NCBI RefSeq assembly: GCF_000265205.3 | Contig: NC_018000.1 | Span: 5,515,001-5,579,000, forward strand | DNA: 64,000 nt | From: Sinorhizobium fredii USDA 257 | GTDB taxonomy: Bacteria > Pseudomonadota > Alphaproteobacteria > Rhizobiales > Rhizobiaceae | Reading direction: 5' to 3' | Part shown: positions 46,615 through 56,029 of the stretch, piece after piece | Layout of the letters: every line of letters starts with the position of its first letter | Position numbering within the stretch: the stretch's first letter is position 1 | Notes under the pieces: generated by a model | The model's input: the letters and a program-made list of their open reading frames with translations, nothing else | What the model was told of the DNA's origin: nothing | The model's database searches: none | Translations under genes and position numbers: made by a program

Positions 46615-47855
46615 AGCCGCACCACCTTTCCGGCCCGGGCCGATGCGACACAGTCCGCTAGCGATCCGAAGGCCACCTCGACGCCGATATTGCCCGGCGC
46701 GTAATAGGCCCATTTGCCGGAATTGGTCATGACGGCGCCGGACACGTCGCGCATCACCGCGGTCACGTAGGTGCAGGTATCGATGACAAGCGTTACACCG
46801 GCTGCCCTCAGGCGCTCCTCCCAGCCGCGTCTTTGCAACTCCTCGAGCACCGCCCGATGGGTGTTGACATAGACGTCGATCACCGGCCGCGCACCGTCGA
46901 TCAGCCGCATCAGCCGTTCGAACTCGGAGAGCGAGAAATGCGGTGTGCCCAGGCTGACTGCGGTCAGTGGCGTTCCGTCCGGGACCGTCGAGAGGTTATG
47001 CGCGGTTTCTCGGAGGTCCGCCGCGGTAAGCCGGATCACCTCTTCCGGCGCTCTGCCCTGGAAAGCCGCGTCGGTGGTCGGCGCCTCCGGCGTCAGCCCG
47101 ACGGCATGGAAAAGCGCAACCGCACCCGCGGAAGCGGCGACGGCACCGAGCGCCTTCAGATCGTCCTCGTTCGTCGAGGCCGGCAGACCGGTGATCGCCG
47201 GCACCCGGTCGCCGCAGCGCCTGCCGATCGTGTGACCGACGGCAACGCAGGAAAGCCCCGCTTCCTCCCACTCCTCGGGCAGGCTCTCGACCTTGACGAG
47301 CACCCGGGCGCGGCGGTTCTCGCCTATATGCAGGCCGTAACAGGGCGCGCGGCCCGTCAGGGCGCAGCAGAGATCGATAAAATCGCCATAGCGGTTGGTG
47401 CGGGCGCCGAGCACGGAATTGGCAAAGACGATGGCGTTCGATTCGGCCCAGGCGATCTGGGCGCCGAAACGCGGCCGGAAGATCGTCTGATAGGGCGCGC
47501 AGGTGAAGGTCGGCACGCAGCCGAGCTCCTCATGCGCCTTCATCAGCCGCGCTCCGGCTCGGCCGACCTCGTCGCTGCCGGCAAAGAGCTCCGGATGGAT
47601 GAGATCGACGGAGCCGACGTTCAGCGTCGTCGGCACGCGAACACGGCCGCCGAGATGGACCAGATGCTCGATGAAGTCGAGGCTCACCTGGCCAAGATAG
47701 AGGCAGCCGTCGATATGAGCTGCTTCGATATCGATAAAACGTTCCGCGCCGACAGCCTCTGCGAAGCGGACGAGCAGCCGCATGGCGAAGGCGGCGGCCT
47801 CGCCGTGCTCGCCGGACAGAAGCGATTTATCAGAGAATGAAAGCGCAATGGACAT
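46611..47855 (-). CDS. Aconitase X large (catalytic) subunit
   Basis: 414 aa from the ATG at 47855 ([20 protein letters not shown]). AcnX features: [11 protein letters not shown] near residue 50, [40 protein letters not shown] and the C-terminal [13 protein letters not shown] and [20 protein letters not shown]. Two-subunit bacterial AcnX is reported to dehydrate cis-3-hydroxy-L-proline (or a related hydroxyproline); no other hydroxyproline gene is adjacent. Operon order large then small on the minus strand. Confidence 0.88.
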   Translation of the reverse strand: MSIALSFSDKSLLSGEHGEAAAFAMRLLVRFAEAVGAERFIDIEAAHIDGCLYLGQVSLDFIEHLVHLGGRVRVPTTLNVGSVDLIHPELFAGSDEVGRAGARLMKAHEELGCVPTFTCAPYQTIFRPRFGAQIAWAESNAIVFANSVLGARTNRYGDFIDLCCALTGRAPCYGLHIGENRRARVLVKVESLPEEWEEAGLSCVAVGHTIGRRCGDRVPAITGLPASTNEDDLKALGAVAASAGAVALFHAVGLTPEAPTTDAAFQGRAPEEVIRLTAADLRETAHNLSTVPDGTPLTAVSLGTPHFSLSEFERLMRLIDGARPVIDVYVNTHRAVLEELQRRGWEERLRAAGVTLVIDTCTYVTAVMRDVSGAVMTNSGKWAYYAPGNIGVEVAFGSLADCVASARAGKVVRL

Positions 47856-47905
47856 GCGGCCGATTAAAGACTGCTCAAGGTGCAAGTCAATTCGCCGTTT
47901 CCCCT

Positions 47906-48295
47906 TTACCCCGGGAGAGTCTCACATTCGTCGAGCTGAATGGCGCTCCGGTCCCAGTGCGGGCGACTGCGGGTGAAGACCGCATTGGTGGGCTCAAACA
48001 GCGACATATCGTCGAGGGTGCCGGCATAGACCGTCCAACGGTCGTGACCGGACGAGAAGATCTGGCTGCCGCAGGTGGGGCAGAAGTAGCGGATCGTGAC
48101 ATTGCCGTTTTCGGCGAGCTTCTCGTAAGCGCGGAGCTCGCCCGTGACATCGACGTCGGCACGCGAGAAGATCATGTAGCAGCAATGACCGGTCCCGGTT
48201 GCCCTCTGGCAGTCTCGGCAATGACAGAAACCGGAATAAAGCGGCCTGCCTTTCGTCTCATAGCGCACCGCGCCGCACAGGCATGTACCTTTCAT
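47906..48295 (-). CDS. GFA-family (CENP-V type) zinc protein
   Basis: 129 aa from the ATG at 48295 ([20 protein letters not shown]). Zinc-binding Cys motifs: CLC near residue 5, [14 protein letters not shown] near 26 and [10 protein letters not shown] near 78. The family includes glutathione-dependent formaldehyde-activating enzyme; most members have no proven activity. Convergent with nothing close; a terminator lies upstream of the metQ stop. Confidence 0.9.
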   Translation of the reverse strand: MKGTCLCGAVRYETKGRPLYSGFCHCRDCQRATGTGHCCYMIFSRADVDVTGELRAYEKLAENGNVTIRYFCPTCGSQIFSSGHDRWTVYAGTLDDMSLFEPTNAVFTRSRPHWDRSAIQLDECETLPG

Positions 48296-48352
48296 CACGC
48301 TCTCCCCCTCCAAAGCCAAGGAACCTAGCGCGGAATTCCTGGCAATCAAACA

Positions 48353-48383
48353 AAACCGCGCACCAGCTCGTGGTGCGCGGTTT
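48353..48383 (-). terminator. Terminator after metQ
   Basis: Perfect AAACCGCGCACCA-GCTCG-TGGTGCGCGGTTT stem loop, followed by TTGTTTG on the minus strand. Confidence 0.9.
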
Positions 48384-48397
48384 CCTACGGCGGAAAT

Positions 48398-49177
48398 TCA
48401 CCAGCCGGCGATGACCGAGCCCTTGAACGTGTCGTTGATAAACGCCTTCACCGTGTCGTTGTGATAGGACTCGACCAACGTCTTGACCCAGGGCGCGTCC
48501 TTTTCCTTGCCGCTGACAGCGATGATGTTGACGTAAGGCGCCTTCTCGCCTTCGCGGGCGATCGGGTCCTTGGAGGGGTCGAGCCCGGCTTCAAGTGCGT
48601 AGTTGGTATTGATGACGGCAGCGTCGACATCGTCTAGCGAGCGCGGCAGCTGCGCGGCATCGAGTTCGGCGAAGGTCAGGTTCTTCGGATTGTCGACGAC
48701 GTCGGCCGGACCGACCTTGAGGCCAGCGCCTTCCTTGAGCTTGATCAGGCCCTTGTCGACGAGGATCAGCAGCGCGCGGCCGCCATTGGTCGGGTCGTTC
48801 GGGATCGCGACCGTCGCGCCGTCGGCGAGCTCGTCAAGGCTCTTCACCTTCTTCGAATAGACACCCATCGGGAAGTTCACGGTATAGGCGACGCTGACGA
48901 TATCGAAGCCGCGGTCGGCCACCTGGTTGTCGAGATAGGGCTTGTGCTGGAAGGAATTGGCGTTGAGCTCGCCATCGGCGAGCGCCTGGTTCGGCACCAC
49001 GTAATCGGAGAATTCGAGGATCTCGATATCGAGATTCTTGGTGGCCGCCACTTCCTTGACCTTTTCCATGATCTGGGCGTGCGGCCCTGGCGTCACCCCG
49101 ACCTTGATGGTTTCTGCGCGGGCCGCTCCGGCCGTAAAGGCAAGGGCGAGCGAGGCTGCGAGGAGGATGGTCTTCAT
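48398..49177 (-). CDS. metQ: Methionine ABC transporter substrate-binding protein
   Basis: 259 aa. Signal peptide MKTILLAASLALAFTAGAAR, cleavage near AARA-ETIK. It has no lipobox Cys, unlike enterobacterial MetQ, so it is a soluble periplasmic protein. NlpA-family pattern: IKVGVTPGPHAQIMEKVKEV, LEFSDYVVPNQALADGELNA, NSFQHKPYLDNQVADRGF and IPNDPTNGGRALLILVDKGL. Third gene of metNIQ. Confidence 0.95.
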   Translation of the reverse strand: MKTILLAASLALAFTAGAARAETIKVGVTPGPHAQIMEKVKEVAATKNLDIEILEFSDYVVPNQALADGELNANSFQHKPYLDNQVADRGFDIVSVAYTVNFPMGVYSKKVKSLDELADGATVAIPNDPTNGGRALLILVDKGLIKLKEGAGLKVGPADVVDNPKNLTFAELDAAQLPRSLDDVDAAVINTNYALEAGLDPSKDPIAREGEKAPYVNIIAVSGKEKDAPWVKTLVESYHNDTVKAFINDTFKGSVIAGW

Positions 49178-49211
49178 GTGAGGCTCCTTGGGTGTGGGAG
49201 GGCAGGAAAGG

Positions 49212-49877
49212 TCAGGTCTTGCGGCTGCGCTTGTCGAAGCGGCGCGCCAGGCGGTCGCCGGCGCTCTGCACGAGCTGCACGAGGACGATCAGCACGACGA
49301 CGACGATCAGCATGACGTCCGGCATGAAGCGCTGATAGCCGTAGCGGATGCCGAGGTCGCCGAGCCCGCCACCGCCGACCGCGCCCACCATCGCCGAATA
49401 GCCGATCAAGCTGACGATGGTCATGGTGAGCGCCAGCGTCAACGCCGGCCGCGCTTCGGCAAGCAGCACCTTGAAGACGATCTGCACCGGGGTGGCGCCC
49501 ATGGCGCGGGCCGCCTCGATCAGCCCCTTGTCGACGTCGCGGATCGCCGCCTCGACGAGACGCGCGAAAAACGGAATGGTCGCGATCGTCAGGGGCACGA
49601 TCGCCGCCTTCGTGCCGATCGAGGTTCCGGTGACCAGCCGCGTGAACGGGATGATTGCCACCACGAGAATGATGAAGGGCGTCGAGCGCGTCGCATTGAC
49701 GATAAGGCCGACGGCACGGTTGACGTTCGGCGCCGGGAACAGCTCGCCCTTGCCGCTGGTTGCAAGGAAGATGCCGATCGGCAGGCCGATCAGCGCGCCG
49801 ATGAAGCCGGCGATCGCCACCATCCGCAGCGTGTCGAGCGTGGCCTTGCCGATGAGCAGCAGAAGATCAGGCGACAT
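49212..49877 (-). CDS. metI: Methionine ABC transporter permease
   Basis: 221 aa from the ATG at 49877 ([20 protein letters not shown]), overlapping the metN stop by 11 nt. Five hydrophobic segments and the EAA loop [24 protein letters not shown] near residue 128. [19 protein letters not shown] and [20 protein letters not shown] fit MetI. Confidence 0.95.
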   Translation of the reverse strand: MSPDLLLLIGKATLDTLRMVAIAGFIGALIGLPIGIFLATSGKGELFPAPNVNRAVGLIVNATRSTPFIILVVAIIPFTRLVTGTSIGTKAAIVPLTIATIPFFARLVEAAIRDVDKGLIEAARAMGATPVQIVFKVLLAEARPALTLALTMTIVSLIGYSAMVGAVGGGGLGDLGIRYGYQRFMPDVMLIVVVVLIVLVQLVQSAGDRLARRFDKRSRKT

Positions 49878-50946
49878 AGCCGAGCACCTCCGTGACCAGT
49901 CCGTTCTCGGCGAAGAAACGATCCGCCTTCCCCAAGTTTTCCGGATCCGCCCCATAGGCGACGACCAGCGAGCCGTAGGGCTTGCCGCCGATCTCGTCGA
50001 TCGTGCCGGCGATGATGTTGACCTCGGCGCCGATCGACTGGATGAGTTGCGAGATCAGCGGCCGCTCGGCGGCCGCGCCGAAGAAGGTAAGACGCACGAC
50101 GATACGATCGCCGGGGGCGGCGGCAGGTTTCAATCCTCTGGCGATTGCCTCTGGCAGCTTCGACCCCGGCAGACCGGAAAGAAGGGCCCTAGTCGTCTCG
50201 TGCCTCGGATGGGTGAAGACGTCGAAGGTGCGGCCGCGTTCGACGATTTCGCCCTTGTCGATCACCGCCACGTCGGAGGTGACGGCCTTCACCACTTCCA
50301 TCTCATGGGTGATGAGCAGCACCGTCAGCCCGAGCTCCGCATTGATCCGCTTCAGAAGCTCGAGGATCGACTGGGTCGTTTCCGGATCGAGCGCCGATGT
50401 CGCTTCGTCCGAGAGCAGCAGCTTCGGCTCGGTCGCCAGCGCCCGGGCAATGCCGATGCGCTGCTTCTGGCCGCCGGAAAGCTCGGCCGGATAGCGGGTG
50501 TGCTTGTCCGCGAGCCCGACAAGGTCGAGAAGCGGCAGCACCCGCGCCTCGATCGCATGCCGATCGATGCCGGCGATTTCCAGCGGCAAAGCGACGTTGC
50601 CGAAGACGGTGCGCGACGAAAGCAGGTTGAAGTGCTGGAAGATCATTCCGACAGAACGGCGAAGATCGCGCAGGCCCGCTTCGTCGAGTGGGCCGACGTC
50701 GACCCCATCGACGAACACCTTGCCGCCCGAAGGCTTTTCGAGGCCGTTGACCAGCCGGATCAGCGTGGATTTTCCGGCGCCGGAGCGGCCGATGATGCCG
50801 GTGATCGAGCCGCGGCCGACCGTCAGGCTGACATTGTCGAGAGCAGTGAAGGCCGCGCTCTCGCCGGATCCGGCGAAGCGCTTGGAGACGGCGTCGAAGA
50901 CCACGGCGGCGTCGTCCGTCGCAATCGTGGATGTAGGGATGGTCAT
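49867..50946 (-). CDS. metN: Methionine ABC transporter ATP-binding protein
   Basis: 359 aa from the ATG at 50946 ([20 protein letters not shown]). Walker [17 protein letters not shown] near residue 55, signature [15 protein letters not shown], Walker [14 protein letters not shown], His loop ITHEME. The C-terminal NIL domain ([20 protein letters not shown]) is the methionine-sensing part that inhibits transport. First gene of metNIQ; I saw no SAM-II riboswitch upstream. Confidence 0.95.
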   Translation of the reverse strand: MTIPTSTIATDDAAVVFDAVSKRFAGSGESAAFTALDNVSLTVGRGSITGIIGRSGAGKSTLIRLVNGLEKPSGGKVFVDGVDVGPLDEAGLRDLRRSVGMIFQHFNLLSSRTVFGNVALPLEIAGIDRHAIEARVLPLLDLVGLADKHTRYPAELSGGQKQRIGIARALATEPKLLLSDEATSALDPETTQSILELLKRINAELGLTVLLITHEMEVVKAVTSDVAVIDKGEIVERGRTFDVFTHPRHETTRALLSGLPGSKLPEAIARGLKPAAAPGDRIVVRLTFFGAAAERPLISQLIQSIGAEVNIIAGTIDEIGGKPYGSLVVAYGADPENLGKADRFFAENGLVTEVLGYVA

Positions 50947-51252
50947 TGTCCGGTCGCCCCCGAAAGAGGGATCACAGCGATAGAAGGATACATGATGCTC
51001 TCGGATGTTCGAAACTCTGGTCCCTGCCACTCTGCCGGGACGGGGTGCGTGTATGGTCAGTCGGACATTCGACAACGCATTCGAAACGGGGAGCAGTTCT
51101 CATTCATCAGCAAGCCGGTGCGTTCAACTTGGTTGCCAGGTGGCTACCGTGCGATATAGCCGTTTATGGCGCCAGGGCGAGCCTTTTCACAGATATGGCT
51201 TTCCAGAAACCGCCGGCTCGACACAAAAAACATGCTCTTTTGCGGCGGCGGC

Positions 51253-51808
51253 TTAGGCCGCAGCGCCTGCGACAATCGAGTCGGCGAACGTCCGAAGGCA
51301 TCGTGACAAAAGCCCGTTGGCGCACGCTGCGCCCAGGATCTCTTCTCGGTCGACTTCGCCCTTGCCGAGCAACGGAACCCGAAGGAAGGCTTCCGTCACG
51401 AGATGCAAGGACATGGTGTTCAGCACCTCGGTCAATTGCTCGAGAACGTGGTCGCCGCGATGAGACGCGTGGGCAAGCATGACCGGCTTGAACGGGACCT
51501 CATCTCGCGACACCAGCCAGTCCAGCGCGTTCTTCAAGCCGCCCGGGATGCCGTGCGCATACTCGGGGCAGGCGATGATCAGTCCGTCGGCAGCGGCGAT
51601 TTTCGCAGCAAAGGAGCGGACAGTTGCCGGCGTCGCCTCGCCTTCCCGATCGGGATTGAAGATCGGCAGGTCGCCGATCACGTCGCAGATCTCGATCGCA
51701 ACGCCTGTTGGCGCCGAGAGGCGCAAAGCCTCAAGCAAAGGCCCGGTTCGATGACGATCGCCTCTGGCTGCCGCAAAGCGCGTAGAAGTGGAGGGGTTTT
51801 CTCTCCAT
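51253..51808 (-). pseudogene. NADPH-dependent FMN reductase, frameshifted near the N terminus
   Basis: Reads as two frames. From ATG 51808: MERKPLHFYALCGSQRRSSS-NRA then a stop at 51731-51733. The downstream frame (161 codons from TTG 51738) continues LLEALRLSAPTGVAIEICDV, IACPEYAHGIPGGLKNALDW. Removing one T of the TTT at 51737-51739 joins them into a normal 184-residue flavodoxin-fold reductase with the GSxRxxSxN FMN loop. The ATG is 2 nt after the glucosidase stop. Sequence error or recent pseudogene. Confidence 0.8.
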
Positions 51809-51810
51809 GG

Positions 51811-53184
51811 TCAGACCGGCTTATGGTTGCCCTTCGGAAACTGTTCCGCCACTTCCTTGTACCAGTGACCGCTCTTCTTGATCGTGCGGACCTGCGTCTG
51901 ATAGTCCACGTGGACGATGCCGAAGCGCATGCGATAGCCTTCCGCCCATTCGAAATTGTCCATCAGGCTCCAGGCGAAATAGCCGCGCATGGGATAGCCC
52001 TTGGCGATCAGGTCGGCGGTGACCGACAGGTGGTCGGCGATATAGTCGAGCCGCGGCTGGTCGTCGACGACGCCCTTCTCGATGCCCATGTTGTAGCAGG
52101 CGCCGTTTTCGGTGATGTAGCAATCCGGGAGCTTGTAGCGGGCGTTGAGGGTCTCCACCAGCGCCCCGAGCGCCGGCGCATAGACCTCCCAGCCAATGTC
52201 GGTCTTCACCTCGCTGACCGGTTTCGCATTGGTCGTCGCCGGATACTCGGCGCCCGCTACCGGATCGTGCGAAACGCGCATCGGCGTATAATAGTTGAGG
52301 CCCCACCAGTCGAGCGGCTGGGCGATCGTCGCCATGTCGCCATCCTCGATCAGCGGCATCCGGCCCCCGAGTGCTGCGAGGAAGCCCTCGGGATACTCGC
52401 CCCTGAAGATCGGCCCGAAGAAGACGCCGTTATGGAAGTCGAAGGCGCGCTCGGCCGCTGCCTTGTCCTCGGCGCTGTCGCTGCCGGGATAGACCGGATG
52501 GGCATTGATGACGATGCCGACCGGCAGGTCCGCCCGTTCTGAGCGGATGGCCGCGACGCCCAGACCATGGGCGAGATTGGTGAAATGGAGTGCCGCGAGC
52601 GCCGCGTCCATGTTGCGTTCGCCCGGCGCGTGGATGCCGTAGAGATGGCTAAGCCACACCGAGCACCAGGGCTCGTTGAAGGTCGCCACTGCATCGAGCC
52701 GGTCGCCGAGGCGGGCGATCACCGTCTTCGCGTAGCGCTGATAGGCATAGGCGGTCGTCCGCGCCGTCCAGCCGCCGTCGCCCATCAGCGCCAGCGGCAG
52801 GTCCCAGTGATAGAGCGTCGCGAAAGCCTTGATACCGCGGGCTTTCAAGCCGTCGACAAGGCGATCGTAGAAGTCGAGCCCCTTCTCGTTGATCGGCCCG
52901 GTGCCTTCCGGAATGATGCGCGGCCAGGCGATCGAGAAGCGGTAGGCCTCGACGCCAAGGCTCTGGATGAGATCGAGATCCTGCTCCATTCGATTGTAGT
53001 GGTCGCAGGCGACATCGCCGTTGTGGCCCTCGAAGACGCGGCCGGGCATATTGGAGAAGGCGTCCCAGATGGAGGGCTTGCGCCCGTCCGCCTTGCTAGC
53101 GCCCTCGATCTGGAAGGAGGCGGTGGCCACGCCGAAGATAAAGTCGCCGGGAAAACGCTTGGCAAGTTTCTTGGCTTCTATCAT
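51811..53184 (-). CDS. Beta-glucosidase (GH1)
   Basis: 457 aa. GH1 acid/base Glu in VATFNEPWCSVWLSH near residue 170 and nucleophile Glu in DCYITENGACYNMG near residue 358. FIFGVATASFQIEGA near the N terminus and GYFAWSLMDNFEWAEGYRMR near 408 are GH1 signatures. Cytoplasmic, no signal. It hydrolyses beta-glucosides or related glycosides. Preceded by a strong terminator. Confidence 0.95.
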   Translation of the reverse strand: MIEAKKLAKRFPGDFIFGVATASFQIEGASKADGRKPSIWDAFSNMPGRVFEGHNGDVACDHYNRMEQDLDLIQSLGVEAYRFSIAWPRIIPEGTGPINEKGLDFYDRLVDGLKARGIKAFATLYHWDLPLALMGDGGWTARTTAYAYQRYAKTVIARLGDRLDAVATFNEPWCSVWLSHLYGIHAPGERNMDAALAALHFTNLAHGLGVAAIRSERADLPVGIVINAHPVYPGSDSAEDKAAAERAFDFHNGVFFGPIFRGEYPEGFLAALGGRMPLIEDGDMATIAQPLDWWGLNYYTPMRVSHDPVAGAEYPATTNAKPVSEVKTDIGWEVYAPALGALVETLNARYKLPDCYITENGACYNMGIEKGVVDDQPRLDYIADHLSVTADLIAKGYPMRGYFAWSLMDNFEWAEGYRMRFGIVHVDYQTQVRTIKKSGHWYKEVAEQFPKGNHKPV

Positions 53185-53280
53185 CGTTCTCTCCCGTCAT
53201 CATCTGCTGAGTGGCGCGCCTGAAGCCGCCGCCACGTCGTTCATTGTGTGACCGTGGCCTAAAGGTGCGACGGCAAATGT

Positions 53281-53325
53281 CAACCCGGGAAACGGGCGCG
53301 CTTGCATCGCCCTTTTCCCGGGTTG
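53281..53325 (-). terminator. Terminator after Gfo/Idh gene
   Basis: CAACCCGGGAA-AC-GGGCG ... CGCCC-TT-TTCCCGGGTTG long stem just after the oxidoreductase stop, separating it from the glucosidase gene. Confidence 0.8.
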
Positions 53326-53329
53326 CGCT

Positions 53330-54514
53330 TCAGACCTTGATCCAGGCGCCGTTGCGCTGCGACGAGCGCACGCAGGCATCGACGAAGATCATGCCCTTCA
53401 TGCCATCGTCTATCGTCGGATATGTGACAGCCGGAGCCACCGTCTCCCCGATTCTTTTAGCGAAGATCGCCCGCGCCGCTTCCGCATAGATATTGGCGAA
53501 GCCTTCGAGATAGCCTTCCGGATGGCCCGATGGAACGCGCGAAACGCGCGCCGCTGCCGGCGAGGCGCCGGCGCCGGCCCGCGTCAGCAGGCGTTTCGGC
53601 TCGCCGAAGGGCGTGTGCCAGAGGTAGTTCGGATCCTTCTGGACCCATTCCAGACCGCCCTTGGTGCCGTAGACCCGCACCATAAGCCCGTTTTCGTGCC
53701 CCGGCGCCACCTGGCTGCACCAGAGCATGCCCTTCGCCCGCGCGCCGTCCTTCTCCTTGAAGCGCAGCAGCACATGGGCATTGTCGTCGAGCTGGCGGCC
53801 GGCGACGAAACTGTCGAGATCGGCCGAGAGTTCGTCGAGCTCGAGCCCGGAAACGAAACAGCCGAGATTGTAGGCATGCGTGCCGATATCGCCGGTCGAG
53901 CCACCGGCGCCGGAGCGGGCCGGATCGGTCCGCCAGGCCGCCTGCTTCTGGCCGGACTGCTCGATATTTTCGGTCAACCAGTCCTGCGGATATTCCATCT
54001 GCACCAGACGGACGGTGCCGATCTCGCCATTAGCGATCATCTCGCGCGCCTGGCGCACCATCGGATAGCCGGTGTAATTATGCGTCAGCACGAAGAGCGC
54101 ATCGCTTTCCTCCGCCGCCTTCTGGAGTTTCTTCGCGTCGGCAAGCGTCGAGGTCAGCGGCTTGTCGCAGATCACGTGAATGCCGCGCTTCAGGAACTCC
54201 TTCGCCGCCGCGTAATGAACGTGGTTCGGCGTGACGATCGCCACCGCTTCGATGCCGTTCTTCAGCTTCGCCTCTCGGATCGCCATTTCCTTGTAATCCG
54301 AATAGACGCGCGACGAGTCGAGCCCGAGCTCGCGTCCCGAGGCCTGCGCCTTCTCTGCTGTCGACGACAGAGCGCCGGCGACCAGCTCGTATTGATCGTC
54401 AAGCCTCGCGGCGATCCGGTGCACGGCGCCGATAAAGGCGCCGGAACCGCCGCCCACCATGCCGAGCCGGATCCGCTTCTGCCGAGTTTCCGTACTGCTT
54501 CCCTCGATAGCCAT
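53330..54514 (-). CDS. Gfo/Idh/MocA-family oxidoreductase
   Basis: 394 aa NAD(P)-dependent sugar or inositol dehydrogenase type. GMVGGGSGAFIGAVHRIAAR near residue 18 is the dinucleotide fold; HVICDKPLTSTLADAKKLQK near residue 112 carries the conserved Lys. GGSTGDIGTHAYNLGCFVSG includes the catalytic His. The substrate is unresolved (inositol, hexuronate, or a sugar). It probably shares a transcript with the upstream TIM-barrel isomerase, the two separated by a RIME-like repeat. Confidence 0.88.
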   Translation of the reverse strand: MAIEGSSTETRQKRIRLGMVGGGSGAFIGAVHRIAARLDDQYELVAGALSSTAEKAQASGRELGLDSSRVYSDYKEMAIREAKLKNGIEAVAIVTPNHVHYAAAKEFLKRGIHVICDKPLTSTLADAKKLQKAAEESDALFVLTHNYTGYPMVRQAREMIANGEIGTVRLVQMEYPQDWLTENIEQSGQKQAAWRTDPARSGAGGSTGDIGTHAYNLGCFVSGLELDELSADLDSFVAGRQLDDNAHVLLRFKEKDGARAKGMLWCSQVAPGHENGLMVRVYGTKGGLEWVQKDPNYLWHTPFGEPKRLLTRAGAGASPAAARVSRVPSGHPEGYLEGFANIYAEAARAIFAKRIGETVAPAVTYPTIDDGMKGMIFVDACVRSSQRNGAWIKV

Positions 54515-54543
54515 GCCGTTCTCTCCTGATCAGATTTGGTGCT

Positions 54544-54654
54544 GGGGGTTAAACCCCCTCTGCCCTGCCGGGCATCCTCCCCCACGAAGGGGAGAAATTT
54601 ACGGCGCCGTCGCGGCGACGCCCTCCCCCGTTGGTGGGGAGGGGTTGTGGAGGG
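54544..54654. repeat. RIME-like palindromic repeat
   Basis: GGGGGTT-A-AACCCCC palindrome (54544-54558), a CCCTGCCGGGCAT core and CTCCCCC/GGGGAG hairpins at both ends, as in the pgm-glgX element. It fills the gap between two genes of one operon. Confidence 0.7.
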
Positions 54655-54688
54655 TCTTTTTGGGAACGACTGGGAAGTCGCTTTCCGC

Positions 54689-55741
54689 TCAAAGCCCCAA
54701 CATCCGCCTGTTCGCAGCCTCGTCGGTGCCGCTGTCGGCGAAATCGTCGAAAGCCTTTTCGGTGACGCGGATGATATGCGCCTGGACGAACTCCGCCCCT
54801 TCGCGCGCGCCGTCTTCCGGATGTTTCAGGCAGCACTCCCACTCGACCACCGCCCAGCCGGCGAAATCGTTCGCCGCCATCTTCGAGAAGACCGCGCCGA
54901 AATCGACCTGGCCGTCGCCGAGCGAGCGGAAGCGGCCTGCCCGGTTCACCCAGCCCTGGTAGCCGCCATAGACGCCCTGCCGGCCGGTCGGGTTGAACTC
55001 CGCATCCTTGACGTGGAACATCCGGATGCGGTCCCTGTAGATGTCGATATTGTCGAGATAGTCGAGGCACTGCAGCACGTAGTGCGACGGATCGTAGAGC
55101 ATGCAGGCACGGGCATGGTTGCCGGTGCGCTCCAGGAACATCTCGTAGGTGATGCCGTCGTGCAAGTCCTCGCCCGGGTGGATCTCGTAGCAGACATCGA
55201 CGCCGCAATCCTCCGCATGATCGAGGATCGGTTTCCACCGCCGGGCAAGCTCGTCAAAGGCGGTCTCCACCAGGCCCGCGGGACGCTGCGGCCAGGGATA
55301 GACGAAGGGCCAGGCGAGCGCGCCGGAGAAGCTTGCCATCGCATCGAGGCCGAGATTCTTCGACGCCGTCAGCGCCAGCTTCACCTGTTCCACTGCCCAT
55401 TGCTGGCGCGCCTTCGGATTGCCACGCACCTCCGGTGCGGCAAAGCCGTCGAACGCCTCATCATAGGCGGGATGCACGGCCACCAACTGGCCCTGCAGAT
55501 GCGTCGAAAGCTCGGTGATCTCGACGCCGTTGTCACGCGCCTTGCCGGCGATCTCGTCGCAATAGGTCCTCGATTCCGCCGCCTTCCTCAGGTCGAACAG
55601 CCGGCCGTCCCAGCTCGGGACCTGCACACCCTTGTAGCCGCAATCCGCCGCCCATTTGGTGATGGAGTCCCAGGAGTTAAACGGCGCCGCATCGCCGGCG
55701 AATTGCGCAAGAAAGAGCCCCGGTCCTTTGATCGTCTTCAT
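54689..55741 (-). CDS. Sugar phosphate isomerase/epimerase family protein (TIM barrel)
   Basis: 350 aa AP2Ec-like TIM barrel. GLFLAQFAGDAAPFNSWDSI near the N terminus, VEITELSTHLQGQLVAVHPA, VCYEIHPGEDLHDGITYEMF and NIDIYRDRIRMFHVKDAEFN contain the family's metal ligands (His, Glu, Asp). Function beyond isomerase/epimerase is unknown. Downstream partner is the Gfo/Idh oxidoreductase; the 16 bp palindrome at 55844 is a plausible operator. Confidence 0.85.
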   Translation of the reverse strand: MKTIKGPGLFLAQFAGDAAPFNSWDSITKWAADCGYKGVQVPSWDGRLFDLRKAAESRTYCDEIAGKARDNGVEITELSTHLQGQLVAVHPAYDEAFDGFAAPEVRGNPKARQQWAVEQVKLALTASKNLGLDAMASFSGALAWPFVYPWPQRPAGLVETAFDELARRWKPILDHAEDCGVDVCYEIHPGEDLHDGITYEMFLERTGNHARACMLYDPSHYVLQCLDYLDNIDIYRDRIRMFHVKDAEFNPTGRQGVYGGYQGWVNRAGRFRSLGDGQVDFGAVFSKMAANDFAGWAVVEWECCLKHPEDGAREGAEFVQAHIIRVTEKAFDDFADSGTDEAANRRMLGL

Positions 55742-55843
55742 GCAAATTTCCTCCCTGGTGAATCACTGTCTAAGAAACCGGCACGCCGGTCGACTGATGA
55801 TCTTTAACCGCCTCGCTCCGCAAACTTCGTGATAACTCATATA

Positions 55844-55859
55844 CCTGCAACGTTGCAGG
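55844..55859. promoter_or_regulatory. Perfect 16 bp palindrome CCTGCAACGTTGCAGG (LacI-type operator)
   Basis: Centred on CG with TGCAA/TTGCA half-sites, typical of LacI/GalR operators, 103 nt upstream of the sugar isomerase start. The xylAB LacI regulator or another LacI protein may bind here. Confidence 0.65.
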
Positions 55860-56029
55860 AGCGAGAAGCTAGCAGATTCTCCGCAAGGGGCAATCCGCTT
55901 CTGCCCCAATGCGAAGAGGATTTCTTGTATCCGCAGGCGCCGAAACAGGAGCCGCGAAGAAGTTCCGGAAACGGCGAGAGGGCGTCGCGTCATGCGAGGC
56001 CGCCCGTCCGTTTCCGACCGATGCCGCCA

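Noticed and set aside
50947..51252. SAM-II riboswitch (metA motif) upstream of metN
   Set aside because: No matching hairpin plus purine-rich pseudoknot was visible between the metN start and the flavin reductase 3' end.
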